A stretch of DNA of 64,000 nucleotides, taken from assembly GCF_003946655.1 (NCBI RefSeq), contig NZ_RHOV01000005.1, forward strand, positions 82,747 to 146,746, in the 5' to 3' direction. Below are positions 49,270 to 59,600 of this stretch, one piece after another. Below the pieces are notes generated by a model that was not told the DNA's origin, did not search any database, and saw only the letters and a list, made by a program, of their open reading frames with translations. This DNA comes from Lapidilactobacillus achengensis (GTDB lineage: Bacteria > Bacillota > Bacilli > Lactobacillales > Lactobacillaceae). Within the stretch, counting starts at the first letter, position 1. Each line of letters begins with the position of its first letter. The translations under genes were made by a program, and so were the position numbers.

Positions 49270-49632
49270 ATGATATTTAATCTTAAGCCCGTGATAATGA
49301 ATATCCTGAACTCCATTGATGAGTTAAAACTTAAGTCGCCATCATATCCAGCCGTCTGGTCGCAATATCCAATGGCGATATATCGGACATCTCATCAACC
49401 GGCTTTTATTAACGCTGATCATCACGAATCACAGACGTCCTGGTCAGTAACAATCGAACTCTATACAGACAACGGTAGCCTGACTGCTATCACAAATAAG
49501 CTGAGTGACGCATTTGCAGAGCTTGGCTTGTCTTGTGCCGCTAATGACGCTAATACTGCAGGGTTGAGCCGCGTTGTCTGTCAATTTAGTGCTGTGATCG
49601 ATAACGATACACGGCGCGTATACGGGAGGTAA
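49270..49632 (+). CDS. Tail terminator protein
   Basis: A 120-residue protein between gp10-like and major tail protein genes. It shows the alternating pattern of tail-terminator proteins (IYRTSHQPAFINADHHESQT, then VTIELYTDNGS). It caps the tail tube before joining to the head. The assignment rests on position and fold pattern. Confidence 0.7.
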   Translation: MIFNLKPVIMNILNSIDELKLKSPSYPAVWSQYPMAIYRTSHQPAFINADHHESQTSWSVTIELYTDNGSLTAITNKLSDAFAELGLSCAANDANTAGLSRVVCQFSAVIDNDTRRVYGR

Positions 49633-49638
49633 TTATAT

Positions 49639-50103
49639 ATGAATTTAGATTTACAACGGTTTGCGGCCGATGCTGATGCCAGTCAAGGCTTACTTGCTAC
49701 AGGCACGACACTTGGCTACAAAGTGCATGGCGATTCATCAACTGAATATACGCTTTTGGAAGATGTTAAGACAATTCCGGAAATCGGCCAGTCACCAGAA
49801 AAGGTTGATGTGACTGTCTTAACTGACAAAAAGAAAAAGGCAATCAATGGCCTGCAAGACTCATCTAGTTTGGCCTTTGCTTGTGTATACAAGGGGGCGA
49901 ACTTTAAGGCTGCTAATGGTATTTCGGACAATGGCAAGGTCTACGACTGGATCGTAACTTATCCAGACGGGATGACTTGCACCTTTACTGGCCAAGCTTC
50001 TATCAAAATCGGACAAGCCGGCATCAATGAACCAATCACTTTTACAGTGACGGTTGTTGTTTCTGACGGCCCTGATTTTGTGGACGTTCCTGCTAAAGCA
50101 TAA
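49639..50103 (+). CDS. Major tail protein with Prp cleavage motif
   Basis: A 154-residue tail-tube protein. It carries the TP901-1/SPP1-type core GYKVHGDSSTEYTLLEDVKT, then GQSPEKVDVTVLTDKKKKAI and YDWIVTYPDG. It begins MNLDLQRFA followed by Ala-Asp, so the Prp-type site is at the very N-terminus and processing would leave a protein starting at residue 10. A terminator-like hairpin follows, as often after major tail genes. Confidence 0.9.
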   Translation: MNLDLQRFAADADASQGLLATGTTLGYKVHGDSSTEYTLLEDVKTIPEIGQSPEKVDVTVLTDKKKKAINGLQDSSSLAFACVYKGANFKAANGISDNGKVYDWIVTYPDGMTCTFTGQASIKIGQAGINEPITFTVTVVVSDGPDFVDVPAKA

Positions 50104-50116
50104 AAGATTTATTCAG

Positions 50117-50147
50117 CAAGTCATCTGTCGAAGGATGGCTTGTTTTT
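50117..50147 (+). terminator. Terminator-like hairpin after the major tail gene
   Basis: CAAGTCATC pairs with GATGGCTTG (one G-T) around an 8-base loop, followed by TTTTT. It may be partial and lower expression of downstream tail genes relative to the tube protein. Confidence 0.65.
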
Positions 50148-50181
50148 GTACCTAAAAATATTTGGAAAGAGGTTTTATATT

Positions 50182-50586
50182 ATGGTTTCAAAAGCAAATA
50201 AAAAAGTAACATTCGGCGGTTTAACTTTGGGACTACGATTGGATGGGAATGCAATTATCCAAATTGAACGTCGCCTAAATGAGTCAATTGTAGGCTTATT
50301 TTTATCATCAGATGGTGGCACTAAACTACCTCCTGCAAACAAGTTACTAATTGTTTTACAAGGAGCTAATCAAGAACATGGTGTCTCAGATGATGACATT
50401 GTTGAAGCGTTTGGCAAGTTCATCGACCAAGGCCACACCACAATGGAATTGATGGAAACAATTAACGACTTACTTGAAGATGGTGGTTATTTGGGAAAAA
50501 AAGACAAGGAAAAATCGGGGAAAGAGGAATCTGGGAAGAAATTAATTCCACTGGACGCTCCGGAAGAAACCAGCCCACTCGACTAG
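50182..50586 (+). CDS. Tail assembly chaperone gpG
   Basis: A 134-residue chaperone (VSKANKKVTFGGLTLGLRLD, VEAFGKFIDQGHTTMELME) that coats the tape measure during tail assembly. The ATG at 50182 has AAAGAGG upstream. Near its end is the slippery heptamer GGGAAAA in the right frame, which makes the longer gpGT product with the next frame. Confidence 0.85.
   Translation: MVSKANKKVTFGGLTLGLRLDGNAIIQIERRLNESIVGLFLSSDGGTKLPPANKLLIVLQGANQEHGVSDDDIVEAFGKFIDQGHTTMELMETINDLLEDGGYLGKKDKEKSGKEESGKKLIPLDAPEETSPLD
50493..50499 (+). other. -1 ribosomal frameshift site (G/GT)
   Basis: GGGAAAA is positioned as G-GGA-AAA in the gpG frame, a canonical X-XXY-YYZ slippery site, and further A bases follow. The -1 frame is open from here through 50951, so slippage fuses gpG to the downstream frame. 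Confidence 0.8.
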
Positions 50587-50600
50587 AAACTGTCACAGAT

Positions 50601-50951
50601 GTGATCAATGAAATTCGGGGTCCAGCTATTGAGTCTGGTATTCGTGCTGATGAGTTTGAAACGATGACTCTCAGCGAAATACTCGACCAAATGCATGCTT
50701 ATCGTAAGCGAGACATGGATAAGCTGCGCGAAAAAGGCGTCATGGATCATAAACAGGCTGAACTAATAGCCTTTGCATTTAATGACCCGTCCAAGATGCC
50801 GTCAATCCAGGAAACCTACCCATTTTTGAAAGGGTTGTTTACCGAGGCAAAACCGAAACCACAGCAGCAATGGCAAGTTGATCAGGCCAATCTAATTATG
50901 GCCGCAAATCGAATTAAGCAGGCAAGACTTGCAAAAGAGTCTCAAAAATAG
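50601..50951 (+). CDS. Tail assembly chaperone, T portion of gpGT (made by -1 frameshift)
   Basis: This frame (INEIRGPAIESGIRADEFET and onward, 116 residues from the GTG at 50601) is in the -1 register relative to gpG and is open back to the slippery site at 50493. No ribosome-binding site precedes 50601. It is therefore read as the C-terminal extension of gpGT, which recruits the tail-tube protein. The conserved order G, GT, tape measure supports this. Confidence 0.8.
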   Translation: MINEIRGPAIESGIRADEFETMTLSEILDQMHAYRKRDMDKLREKGVMDHKQAELIAFAFNDPSKMPSIQETYPFLKGLFTEAKPKPQQQWQVDQANLIMAANRIKQARLAKESQK

Positions 50952-50982
50952 TTTTACATTTTATGTAAAAGGAGGTGGATAA

Positions 50983-53900
50983 ATGGCAAGTAATATTGAT
51001 GTTGGTGACTTACAAGCAAAGTTTGGTATTGATTTAAGTAACTTAGCAAGTCAAGTTGCCAAGGCTACCGAAATGATTAAGTCAATGACTACTAAGATAG
51101 ACGAAACAACAGCAAATAGTGCCAGTAAAATGAACGAAAAAATAAATAAGGCATTTGATGCTAGTAAGGGAGCAGAAGATCTTAAAAAGAAAACTAAGGA
51201 AGCAACCGATAAGGCTGAAGATGAAGTTGATGACTTTCTTGTTTCTTTTAATGGCAAGACAGTTAAAATGGCCGATTATGCTAAGAATGGATATGAAAAA
51301 TCTTTCGGAGCTGCTGTGCAGGAAGCGACTAAAGCAGGCCAGAGAATACAAAAATCGTTAGCAGCCAGCGTTCAAAAACCTGTTAAAGCAACCATTAAGA
51401 CTAATACAAAAGTACCTAAGCTTTCGGAGTCTGGTATTCAACAAGACGATAGTTTACGAAAAAGCATTGAAAGGCAAAGAGTCGCGGCCAATTCTGAAAT
51501 TACTAAAATGGTTCAAGATATCAATTCTAAAATGGAACAAGCAAAGGCTGCGCAACTGAAAATTCAGTCTATTATTTCTAAGAAGAATTCGATACCCAAC
51601 CTTAGTACTTCTGAGAGTTATAAATTTGACAGTCAAATTGCTAGTGCTCAGGCACAAATGCATCGATATCAGAATACCGCCAAACAATTAGCAGCAAATA
51701 TGCGTGACGAGTTTGGTGCTGTTCCAGATGAATTGAAGAAAATATCAGCTCAAATGACACGCAATGAAGCCCAAATAGACACACTGAGAAATCGCATTAA
51801 GTCGCTTGGGAATACTTACGAACAGCAAAAGAGCTCGATTGGCAGTTTTGCTAAAGGATTTAAGACGAGTGATAATGACACATCTTTAAAAACTAAAGCT
51901 GAAATTGACAAGCTCCGGACATCGATGAATAAATTGATATCTGAGAACGATTCTTTAGCCAGTACTTACGCTAACGCTGAGGACCGTTCTAAAAGCCTAA
52001 AGAAAGCATTGTCAGGTGTTAATACTGAACTTAAGGACCAAGTTGCTGCTAGTCGTCAGGCCAGATCAAATATGGCTAATGTTGGAAATTCAGGTAAAAA
52101 TACCGGCACTAGCAAAAGGCCAAGCTTATTTAGAAGAATGGGCGATAACTTCGCCAATTTCCGAAATAAATTTAAGTCTGGTTCGTCGTCAATTAAGAAT
52201 GATTCTTCTGGTATTACGTCCAGACTATCTGGTATCAATCGGACTCTTAAGATGATGTGGAGTTCTGTGTTAATTTTTGGCATTTTAGGTTCGGGCTTAC
52301 AGAATTTAATGGGTAGCTTAGGCAACTCTTTGATGGTGAATCGACAGTTTGCCAACTCTCTTAATCAGATCAAGGTTAATCTAGCTACTGCTTTTTATCC
52401 GATCTATACCGCAATCATGCCAGCGTTAAATACACTAATGAACGGTCTTGCTAAAGTTACCGGCCATTTAGCTAGCTTTATCAGCATGCTGTTTGGGACA
52501 ACGTTTAGCAAAGCTAAGCAAGGTGCTGCTGGTTTACAGAGCAGTATCCAAGCACTCAATCAGTCTGCTGATGGCAGTGGTGTATCAAAAACTGCTAGCG
52601 GCGCTAAAAAGTTGGCAGATAACGCTAAAGATGCGACCGATAAGGCTAAGGAATTGCAACAGTCATTGGCCGGGTTTGATGAGATCAACACGCTGCAAAA
52701 AAACAATGACTCGAGCACGTCTTCAACGCCAGATACATCAGGTTCAACTCCAAGCCTCGATGCTCCAACTGGCCTTGATTTTGGTGGTGCTACTGCTAAT
52801 TATCAAACACCTATATGGCTCAAAAACCTTGCAAAAGATTTATGGGACCCTATCAAAGCTGGTTGGGATACGACTGGTAAAAAGGTAATCGCGGCGTTTA
52901 AGTATGCTTTGTCCGAAGTTAATAGCCTAGTCAAAGACATTGGCAAATCATTCCTCGAAGTCTGGGACAATGGTACCGGACAGAAGTTTATCGAGAATTT
53001 ACTTGTGTTACTTGCTGATGTCTTGAATATCGTTGGTGATATTGCTAGGGCATTTAGGAAGGCTTGGAATGATGACGGTCGAGGTACTCGATTAATTCAG
53101 TCATATTTTGATGCGTTTAATCGTATCTTGACGTTACTGCATCAGATTAATCAGGCTTTTCGGGACGCATGGAATTCCGGCGTGGGCGTTTCAATCAACG
53201 AGCACATTCTAAATATCATTACTAATATCTTTAAGACCGTTGGTGCTTTAGCTGGTAAGTTTTCTGAAGCTTGGCAACATGCTGATCTGGGTCAAAAGAT
53301 ATTCAAAGATATCTTAGGTTTAGTTGATAAAGTATTAGGTACTCTCGATAAGATGACCGGTGCAACTGTTAATTGGGCTAAGTCACTGGACTTTACACCA
53401 TTGTTGCAGTCGATTCATGGGTTACTTAAATCAATGCAACCGTTTACCCAAAATATTGGTGACGGGCTGAAATTCTTGTATGAGAAAGTCTTACTTCCTC
53501 TGGCAAGCTTTACAATCGAAAAAGTTATTCCAGATTTCTTAGACCTATTGTCAGCTGCTATTAAGGCGGTCAATGCAATCATTGAAGCACTAAAACCACT
53601 CGGTAAATGGTTCTTCGATAATTTCTTGCAACCGTTGGCTAAATATACTGGTGGGAGTTTCCATTCAGTCATTCAGGGTATCGTTGATATTCTTGATAAA
53701 TTTACAAATTGGATCAAGACACACCAAAAAATTGTCGAGGGTATCACTGTTGCTTTAGCAACCTTATTTGCGTTTAAAGTTGCAACTAGTGCCTTTGATA
53801 AAGGTACTTATTTAGTAGATAAATTAGTGCGGAATATTGGCAAGTTGTTCGGCAAAGAACACGTTTTGAGAGATTTATTCGGTAAACTTACTGGCATCAA

Positions 53901-56256
53901 TGATTTAAAGGATGGCGTCGAGAACGTTAAAATACTAGCTTCGGCCGGCTGGGACAAAATAAAGATAGGTGGGCAGCATCTAAGAAAGATTGCTAAGCTG
54001 ACCTGGTCTGGTCTTAAAACTGGCGCGACGCATTTAATGAATATCGCAAAGTTATCATGGAATGGCATCAAATTGGGTGCTGGTAAGTTGAAGGATATTG
54101 CGCAATTATCTTGGTCTAGTCTTAAAGCCGCCAAGGACGATATGAAAGAAATTTGGCAAACAGCCAACCAAAATTGGCAACAATCTGGAATATTTCAATC
54201 TATGCATAGTGCCGGAGGGTTCAGCAAACTGACTACTGCAGGGAAAGTCACTAATGGACTTGTTGGTGCAGGGATAGCGGTTGATGCTGGTGTTGATATT
54301 TATTCAGCAATTAAGGCTAAGAATCCAACTAAAAAGTTTGAATCTTACGGTTCCGGTATTGGTAAAGCTATTGGCGGTGGACTCGGCATGTGGTTTGGTG
54401 GTCCACTAGGCGCAGCATTAGGATCCCAAATCGGTGGCGTCATCGGTACTTGGGGCGGTGAATCGGCCAAGAGCTTTAGTGACGGCTGGAGCGCAGTTGG
54501 CAAGGGCAAGAAACCCGATGACTGGCTTGGCGAACTCGGCTGGAACTCTCGTATTATGTCTAATAAGGTCGTTGCTTGGTGGGACGACATGAAGAAGAAC
54601 AGCGATACCAAGCGTGCTGAACAACAAAAAGATGCTGATCGGCAGAATGCGGCCTTTATTAAGGGCTGGAACAGTTTCTGGGGTGATGTTGGTGACAAGG
54701 TTCAAAAGACTTGGGACGATACCAAAAAGACTACTTCAACTTGGGGTACTAACTTCAACAAGTGGCGTTCAAACTTTGGTAGAGATTTCAAAAAGGGCTG
54801 GGACGAGACTTGGGAAAAGGTTGGCTCGAAGCTCAAGAAAACTTGGGACGATGCGAAAACCAATACCGAAACCACTTGGTCTAATATCAAGACCGGTATA
54901 GGCACAGCAGGTAGCAACATCAAAACCAACATGGAAACTTGGTCGGGTCAGGCCAAAGATAAAGTCATCGGCGCTTGGAAAACTATGAAGACCAAGGGTG
55001 ACCCTTACTTCAAGGGTATTAAAGATACTGCCAAATCTGCTTTTGATACTGTAGGCGGCTGGGCAAGCGGTCTTGGTGAAAAAATTGGCGGCGGTTTATC
55101 TAGAGGCTTCGAAGCAGTTAAACGAGGTGCCGCGTCAATTGCAAATGGAATTATTGGGCCTGTTGGGACTGCCGTGAATGGTGTCATTAAAGGTATTAAT
55201 TGGGTACTGAGTAGCGTTCACGCTAGCGCTCGATTAAGTAGATGGAGTGTACCTAAGTTTGCCCAAGGTGGGTATCACAAGGGCGGTCTTGCACTGGTTA
55301 ATGATGCCCCCGGAGAAAAATATCGAGAGATGTTTAGACTGCCAAGTGGCCGCTATGGCATGTTCCCCGCACAGCGTGATTTGTTAGTTAACATACCAGC
55401 TGGCACTCAAGTGTTAGATGGTAATCGCACAGCACAGATTCCACATTATGCTAGCGGAATCTTTGGCTCCGACTTCATGAAGGGCTTCAACCTTGATTTT
55501 GGTAACATCTTTAGCGGAGTCAGCTCAAGCATTAGCTCAGCCATTGATGACGTCAAAGACTTTACCAAGGGTGTTTGGAAATATGTTACTCACCCGATTG
55601 ACTTGATATCTCAGGGTATTGGCAAGTTCTTCACGTTACCAGCTGGACTTGCAGGTAGTATTTCTGGTGGTGCAATGGATTTGATTAAGAACGGTTCAGT
55701 TGACTGGATTAGAGATTTCATCAAATCGAACGCACCCAAGAAAAAGAAAAAGTCCAAAAAGTCGTCTGGTAAATCCGGCGGCTTATTCGATTTTGACTTC
55801 GACTTTGAAAATTTGTTTGGCTTTGCAGACGGTGGCTTCTTGAATAAAGAAGGTCTGTACAAAATGGGTGAGGGCAATCTATCAGAGATGGTAGTGCCAT
55901 TAACCAAACCAGCACGTGCAGTTGAGTTGATGAAGCAAGGATTGAAAGTCATGAACTTATCCGGCATGGAACTTGCAGCTCCTGACATGGCAACTAACAA
56001 TTTAGCTGATTCGATTGGCACTAGCTTTAATGGTGGTAGTCAATCAGGTGTTGGCAGCATGACATCAACTGCAGACATGCAGTCGATTATTGTCGCTGCT
56101 ATCTTGGAGGCCATGGCCGAGCTTAAACGTACGAGTGGTTCTGATGACAATCAAACCGTAAACATGAATGTTGACGGTGACCGTCTTGCCGAAATTGTCA
56201 TTAAAGTATTAAACAAACGGTTCCAGAAACTTGGAATTAATCCATTGAATATATAA
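50983..56256 (+). CDS. Tail tape measure protein
   Basis: A 1757-residue protein that sets tail length. The first 420 residues are long coiled coil. A hydrophobic segment follows (about 422-450, MWSSVLIFGILGSGLQNLMG), and Ser/Thr-rich and helical repeats continue. Gly-rich membrane-active stretches are seen around 1120-1170. A W/K-rich set of near repeats (KTWDDTKKTTS, KGWDETWEKVG, KTWDDAKTNTE) lies around 1230-1300. At roughly 1.5 angstrom per residue the tail would be near 260 nm. No obvious peptidase domain is seen. Confidence 0.93.
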   Translation: MASNIDVGDLQAKFGIDLSNLASQVAKATEMIKSMTTKIDETTANSASKMNEKINKAFDASKGAEDLKKKTKEATDKAEDEVDDFLVSFNGKTVKMADYAKNGYEKSFGAAVQEATKAGQRIQKSLAASVQKPVKATIKTNTKVPKLSESGIQQDDSLRKSIERQRVAANSEITKMVQDINSKMEQAKAAQLKIQSIISKKNSIPNLSTSESYKFDSQIASAQAQMHRYQNTAKQLAANMRDEFGAVPDELKKISAQMTRNEAQIDTLRNRIKSLGNTYEQQKSSIGSFAKGFKTSDNDTSLKTKAEIDKLRTSMNKLISENDSLASTYANAEDRSKSLKKALSGVNTELKDQVAASRQARSNMANVGNSGKNTGTSKRPSLFRRMGDNFANFRNKFKSGSSSIKNDSSGITSRLSGINRTLKMMWSSVLIFGILGSGLQNLMGSLGNSLMVNRQFANSLNQIKVNLATAFYPIYTAIMPALNTLMNGLAKVTGHLASFISMLFGTTFSKAKQGAAGLQSSIQALNQSADGSGVSKTASGAKKLADNAKDATDKAKELQQSLAGFDEINTLQKNNDSSTSSTPDTSGSTPSLDAPTGLDFGGATANYQTPIWLKNLAKDLWDPIKAGWDTTGKKVIAAFKYALSEVNSLVKDIGKSFLEVWDNGTGQKFIENLLVLLADVLNIVGDIARAFRKAWNDDGRGTRLIQSYFDAFNRILTLLHQINQAFRDAWNSGVGVSINEHILNIITNIFKTVGALAGKFSEAWQHADLGQKIFKDILGLVDKVLGTLDKMTGATVNWAKSLDFTPLLQSIHGLLKSMQPFTQNIGDGLKFLYEKVLLPLASFTIEKVIPDFLDLLSAAIKAVNAIIEALKPLGKWFFDNFLQPLAKYTGGSFHSVIQGIVDILDKFTNWIKTHQKIVEGITVALATLFAFKVATSAFDKGTYLVDKLVRNIGKLFGKEHVLRDLFGKLTGINDLKDGVENVKILASAGWDKIKIGGQHLRKIAKLTWSGLKTGATHLMNIAKLSWNGIKLGAGKLKDIAQLSWSSLKAAKDDMKEIWQTANQNWQQSGIFQSMHSAGGFSKLTTAGKVTNGLVGAGIAVDAGVDIYSAIKAKNPTKKFESYGSGIGKAIGGGLGMWFGGPLGAALGSQIGGVIGTWGGESAKSFSDGWSAVGKGKKPDDWLGELGWNSRIMSNKVVAWWDDMKKNSDTKRAEQQKDADRQNAAFIKGWNSFWGDVGDKVQKTWDDTKKTTSTWGTNFNKWRSNFGRDFKKGWDETWEKVGSKLKKTWDDAKTNTETTWSNIKTGIGTAGSNIKTNMETWSGQAKDKVIGAWKTMKTKGDPYFKGIKDTAKSAFDTVGGWASGLGEKIGGGLSRGFEAVKRGAASIANGIIGPVGTAVNGVIKGINWVLSSVHASARLSRWSVPKFAQGGYHKGGLALVNDAPGEKYREMFRLPSGRYGMFPAQRDLLVNIPAGTQVLDGNRTAQIPHYASGIFGSDFMKGFNLDFGNIFSGVSSSISSAIDDVKDFTKGVWKYVTHPIDLISQGIGKFFTLPAGLAGSISGGAMDLIKNGSVDWIRDFIKSNAPKKKKKSKKSSGKSGGLFDFDFDFENLFGFADGGFLNKEGLYKMGEGNLSEMVVPLTKPARAVELMKQGLKVMNLSGMELAAPDMATNNLADSIGTSFNGGSQSGVGSMTSTADMQSIIVAAILEAMAELKRTSGSDDNQTVNMNVDGDRLAEIVIKVLNKRFQKLGINPLNI

Positions 56257-56271
56257 AAGGGAGTGGTGCTT

Positions 56272-56631
56272 ATGGTGGCTTTTGCCATTGGCGGTGTGCA
56301 GGTTAAAACGCCTAAAACATTTAATGCAGCAATACAAGATATTGACGGTAATACAACTCGTGATGCTAAAGGCAACATGCATCGTGATCGTGTAACGCGA
56401 AAGCGTAAGCTCTCGATTGCTTGGGGGCCACTATCAAACAAAGAGTGTGCGCAAATCTTGCAGGCGTCTGCAGCAGAATTTGTGTCAGTGACCTATCCTG
56501 ACCCAATGACCGGTGCCTCGCGGACTGGCCAGTTTTATGCTGGTGACAGAAGTGCACCATCATATAGTTGGAACGAGCAATATCAGTCAATCATGTGGCA
56601 GGGCCTGAGTTTTGACCTAATCGAACAGTAG
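56272..56631 (+). CDS. Distal tail-region protein (DUF6711-like)
   Basis: A 119-residue protein between tape measure and the giant tip protein (FAIGGVQVKTPKTFNAAIQD, RKRKLSIAWGPLSNKECAQI). The position is that of the distal tail protein, but the protein is much shorter than classical Dit. The ATG at 56272 has AAAAGGGAG upstream. Confidence 0.65.
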   Translation: MVAFAIGGVQVKTPKTFNAAIQDIDGNTTRDAKGNMHRDRVTRKRKLSIAWGPLSNKECAQILQASAAEFVSVTYPDPMTGASRTGQFYAGDRSAPSYSWNEQYQSIMWQGLSFDLIEQ

Positions 56632-56644
56632 GAGGTGATAATGA

Positions 56645-59600
56645 TTGTTAAGCGAAACAACCGCGGTCCGTAACGCATGGGCCGCAAGTGAACGAGAATT
56701 ACAGTTGAGAATTACCATTAATGACCAGGTCTTTAACGCGGAAGATGTCACTGATTTTAGTTACGATGCCGGAGCCATGAATGGTGAGTCGTTAACACTT
56801 GGCTCAACTTACGCGAACTCAATTAAAATTACTTTTTCCCACATTGTTGAAAAGTTAAAGCTTGAAGACAAAATAACGCCTGAAATTGGTATTAAGCTCC
56901 CAGATGATACATGGAGTTACACCAAACTGGGCGTTTTTATTATCGACTCAGAGGTAAAACAAGACCGTAACAACGGTCAAACGTCATTATCAGCGACTGA
57001 CAACATGGTCATGCTTAGCGGTAATTACACGTCTAAAATTGCTTATCCAACTGGCGTTATTGAGTCCATTACGGATATTGCTAATCAGGCCGGTGTCAAA
57101 CTCAATGAGGCAAACATTGCCCGACTGACTGACACCACTATTGGTGCTTTAGGCAAAGAGGTTACCTATAGACAGGCCATTGGTTATGTGGCGCAAATCG
57201 CTGGTGGCTTCGGTCAATTTAATCGTGACGGGCTGCTGGATATCCGTGGACTGGAAGACCCTAACTTTAGGATCACACCAGATTGTTATATGTCAAAGGG
57301 ACTCACGAAGAATGAGACCTTTTACAGAATCGGCGGCATGCAAGCCGAAGTCACAACGACACAAGTTGAAAACGATGGCAACGAGAACCAAGAGACAGTT
57401 ACCCTGCAGTCTGGTAGCAAAAGTGGTTCGCAAATAAAAGTTGCTAACCCTGCAATGAGTCAGCAGCTGCTTGATCAGTTATACGAGCAATATGCGGATA
57501 TCAACTTTTACCCGTATAGCTTGGAATGGTTTGCTGACCCAAATCTTGAGGCTGGCGACTGGGTAACGATTGTCGATAACAAAGGCAATGAGTTTAAGGC
57601 GCCGGCGCTAGGCTTAACGTTGAGTTTTAACGGTGGCCTTTCTGGCACTCTCAAGGCAGACACGACCGTGACCTCGCAGACAACATTTGTTTACAGTGGT
57701 CAGTTTAATCAAGTTGTGACTCGATTGCATAACGATTTTGCAACGATTGCTGGCAATCATATCTACAAGGGTATTGATCAGCCAATATTCGCCAAAAAGG
57801 GCGACCTCTGGTATCAATCAGTTGGCCCGGACACAGTCATGCAGGTTTATCAGTTTGATCCGGACACAGGACTTTATTCATGGGTTGAGGTTGGCTCAAC
57901 CAAGCCAAGCCGTGAGTTGTCTGACCAAATGGATCAGGTCAAAAAGGATATTACTGATCAATCAACCAAGATTGACGGCGCAGTAGCTAACGCTAATACA
58001 GCGGTATCAAACAGTGACTTGGCAACCAAAACGGCCAGTGCTGCTAAACAATCAGCTGCTGAGGCAGTTACAGTTGCTAATCAAGCAAATTTAATCTCGT
58101 CACAAGCTCAGGCGTCTGCATTATCAGCAAAAGCCGATGCAAACACTGCGAAAGCAAATGCCACACAGGCGATCGATGACGCAGCGGCTGCAAAGGGTCA
58201 GGCGAGCAACGCCTTAGGTCAAGCTAACACCGCAATCGGAAATGCCGCCGACGCGTTAAATAAGATTAATAGCATGAGTGTTGGTGGTCGCAACTATCTA
58301 GCTAACACAAGCACCCCGTGGCAAATGCAAGGTTCTGGCGGCGCTAATCAGACTAGCTCACCGAAGTGGCGGTTCACATTTGGAACAATCAAGCAAGCGC
58401 CTTTCAAAGACGGCGAGTATGTGACCGTATCCTTTGATTATATAAGTGTTGGTACGGGGGCGTATGGCACTATATTCTCTCAACTCAACAATACACCATG
58501 GGACCAATTCGGTATCACGGAGGCTATGAAAGATAATGGGCACGTTGTGCGTACGGTTCAATGGCAGTCAGGTTGGACCACAAGTGGTACGGCGACGGGA
58601 ATTCATATTCGTATGGATAACGTCGCTACTACAAGAACAGTTACTGTATATAACATGCAGTTTGAACGTGGCAACAAAGATACTGACTGGTCGGAGGCAC
58701 CGGAAGATGTGCAGCAGCAATTTACAGATATCAATGGTGAGCTAGCCAATAAAGTTAGCCAAACGACTTATAACACGCTAGCCGGCACAGTGGATACGGT
58801 CAGCACACTAGCTAAGCAAAATCAGTCAACAATTAGTACACTAGCGACCAAAACTAGCGTGGACACGGTCAGCAAAACGGCAACGACAGCTCAAACTTTG
58901 GCTCAACAAAACGCAAACGAATTGCTCAACAAGGCTAGCACTAACACGGTTGACACCTTAACTAAGCGGGTCACGACTGCAGAGAGTACACTCAGTCAAA
59001 CGGCGACAAAAGCTGAGCTAGCACTAACTAACACGGACGTCGATAAACTAGGCGATAGTGTGGCTAGTCAAGCCCTAGATATCGCAGCTACAGCCGATGC
59101 GCTTAAACTCAAGGCCGATAGCTCAACATTATCCGATTTAACTGATATGGTGGCCGACAACAGCGCTCAATTAGCGTTGACCGCGACAAAGGCTGAGTTA
59201 CAGGTAGCCCAGACCAACGTTGACAATCTTAAAAAGACGGTCACCAGCAATACTGCTGGAATGACAGCTAATGCCAACGCACTTAAGCTTAAAGCTGATA
59301 GCTCAACCGTATCTGATCTAGACGGACGTGTGACTAGCCTTAGTGGTCAGTTAGACGTGCAATCAGACTTAATCAGCGCGAAAGTCACCGCAAGCGATGT
59401 GACGGGAATGCTGGGTAATTATGCCACACAGTCTTGGTCTCAGGGACAGATATCTGCTGCTAAAAATGAGATTTCCGCGAGCGTGGAGACGGTTAAACAG
59501 ACTGTTGATAATTTAAGTGTCGGTGGCGTCAACTTGCTACTTGGCACAGATCTTAATGACTTGACTAAGTACTGGGAAGTTCGTGGTGGCTCAGTTGTGG

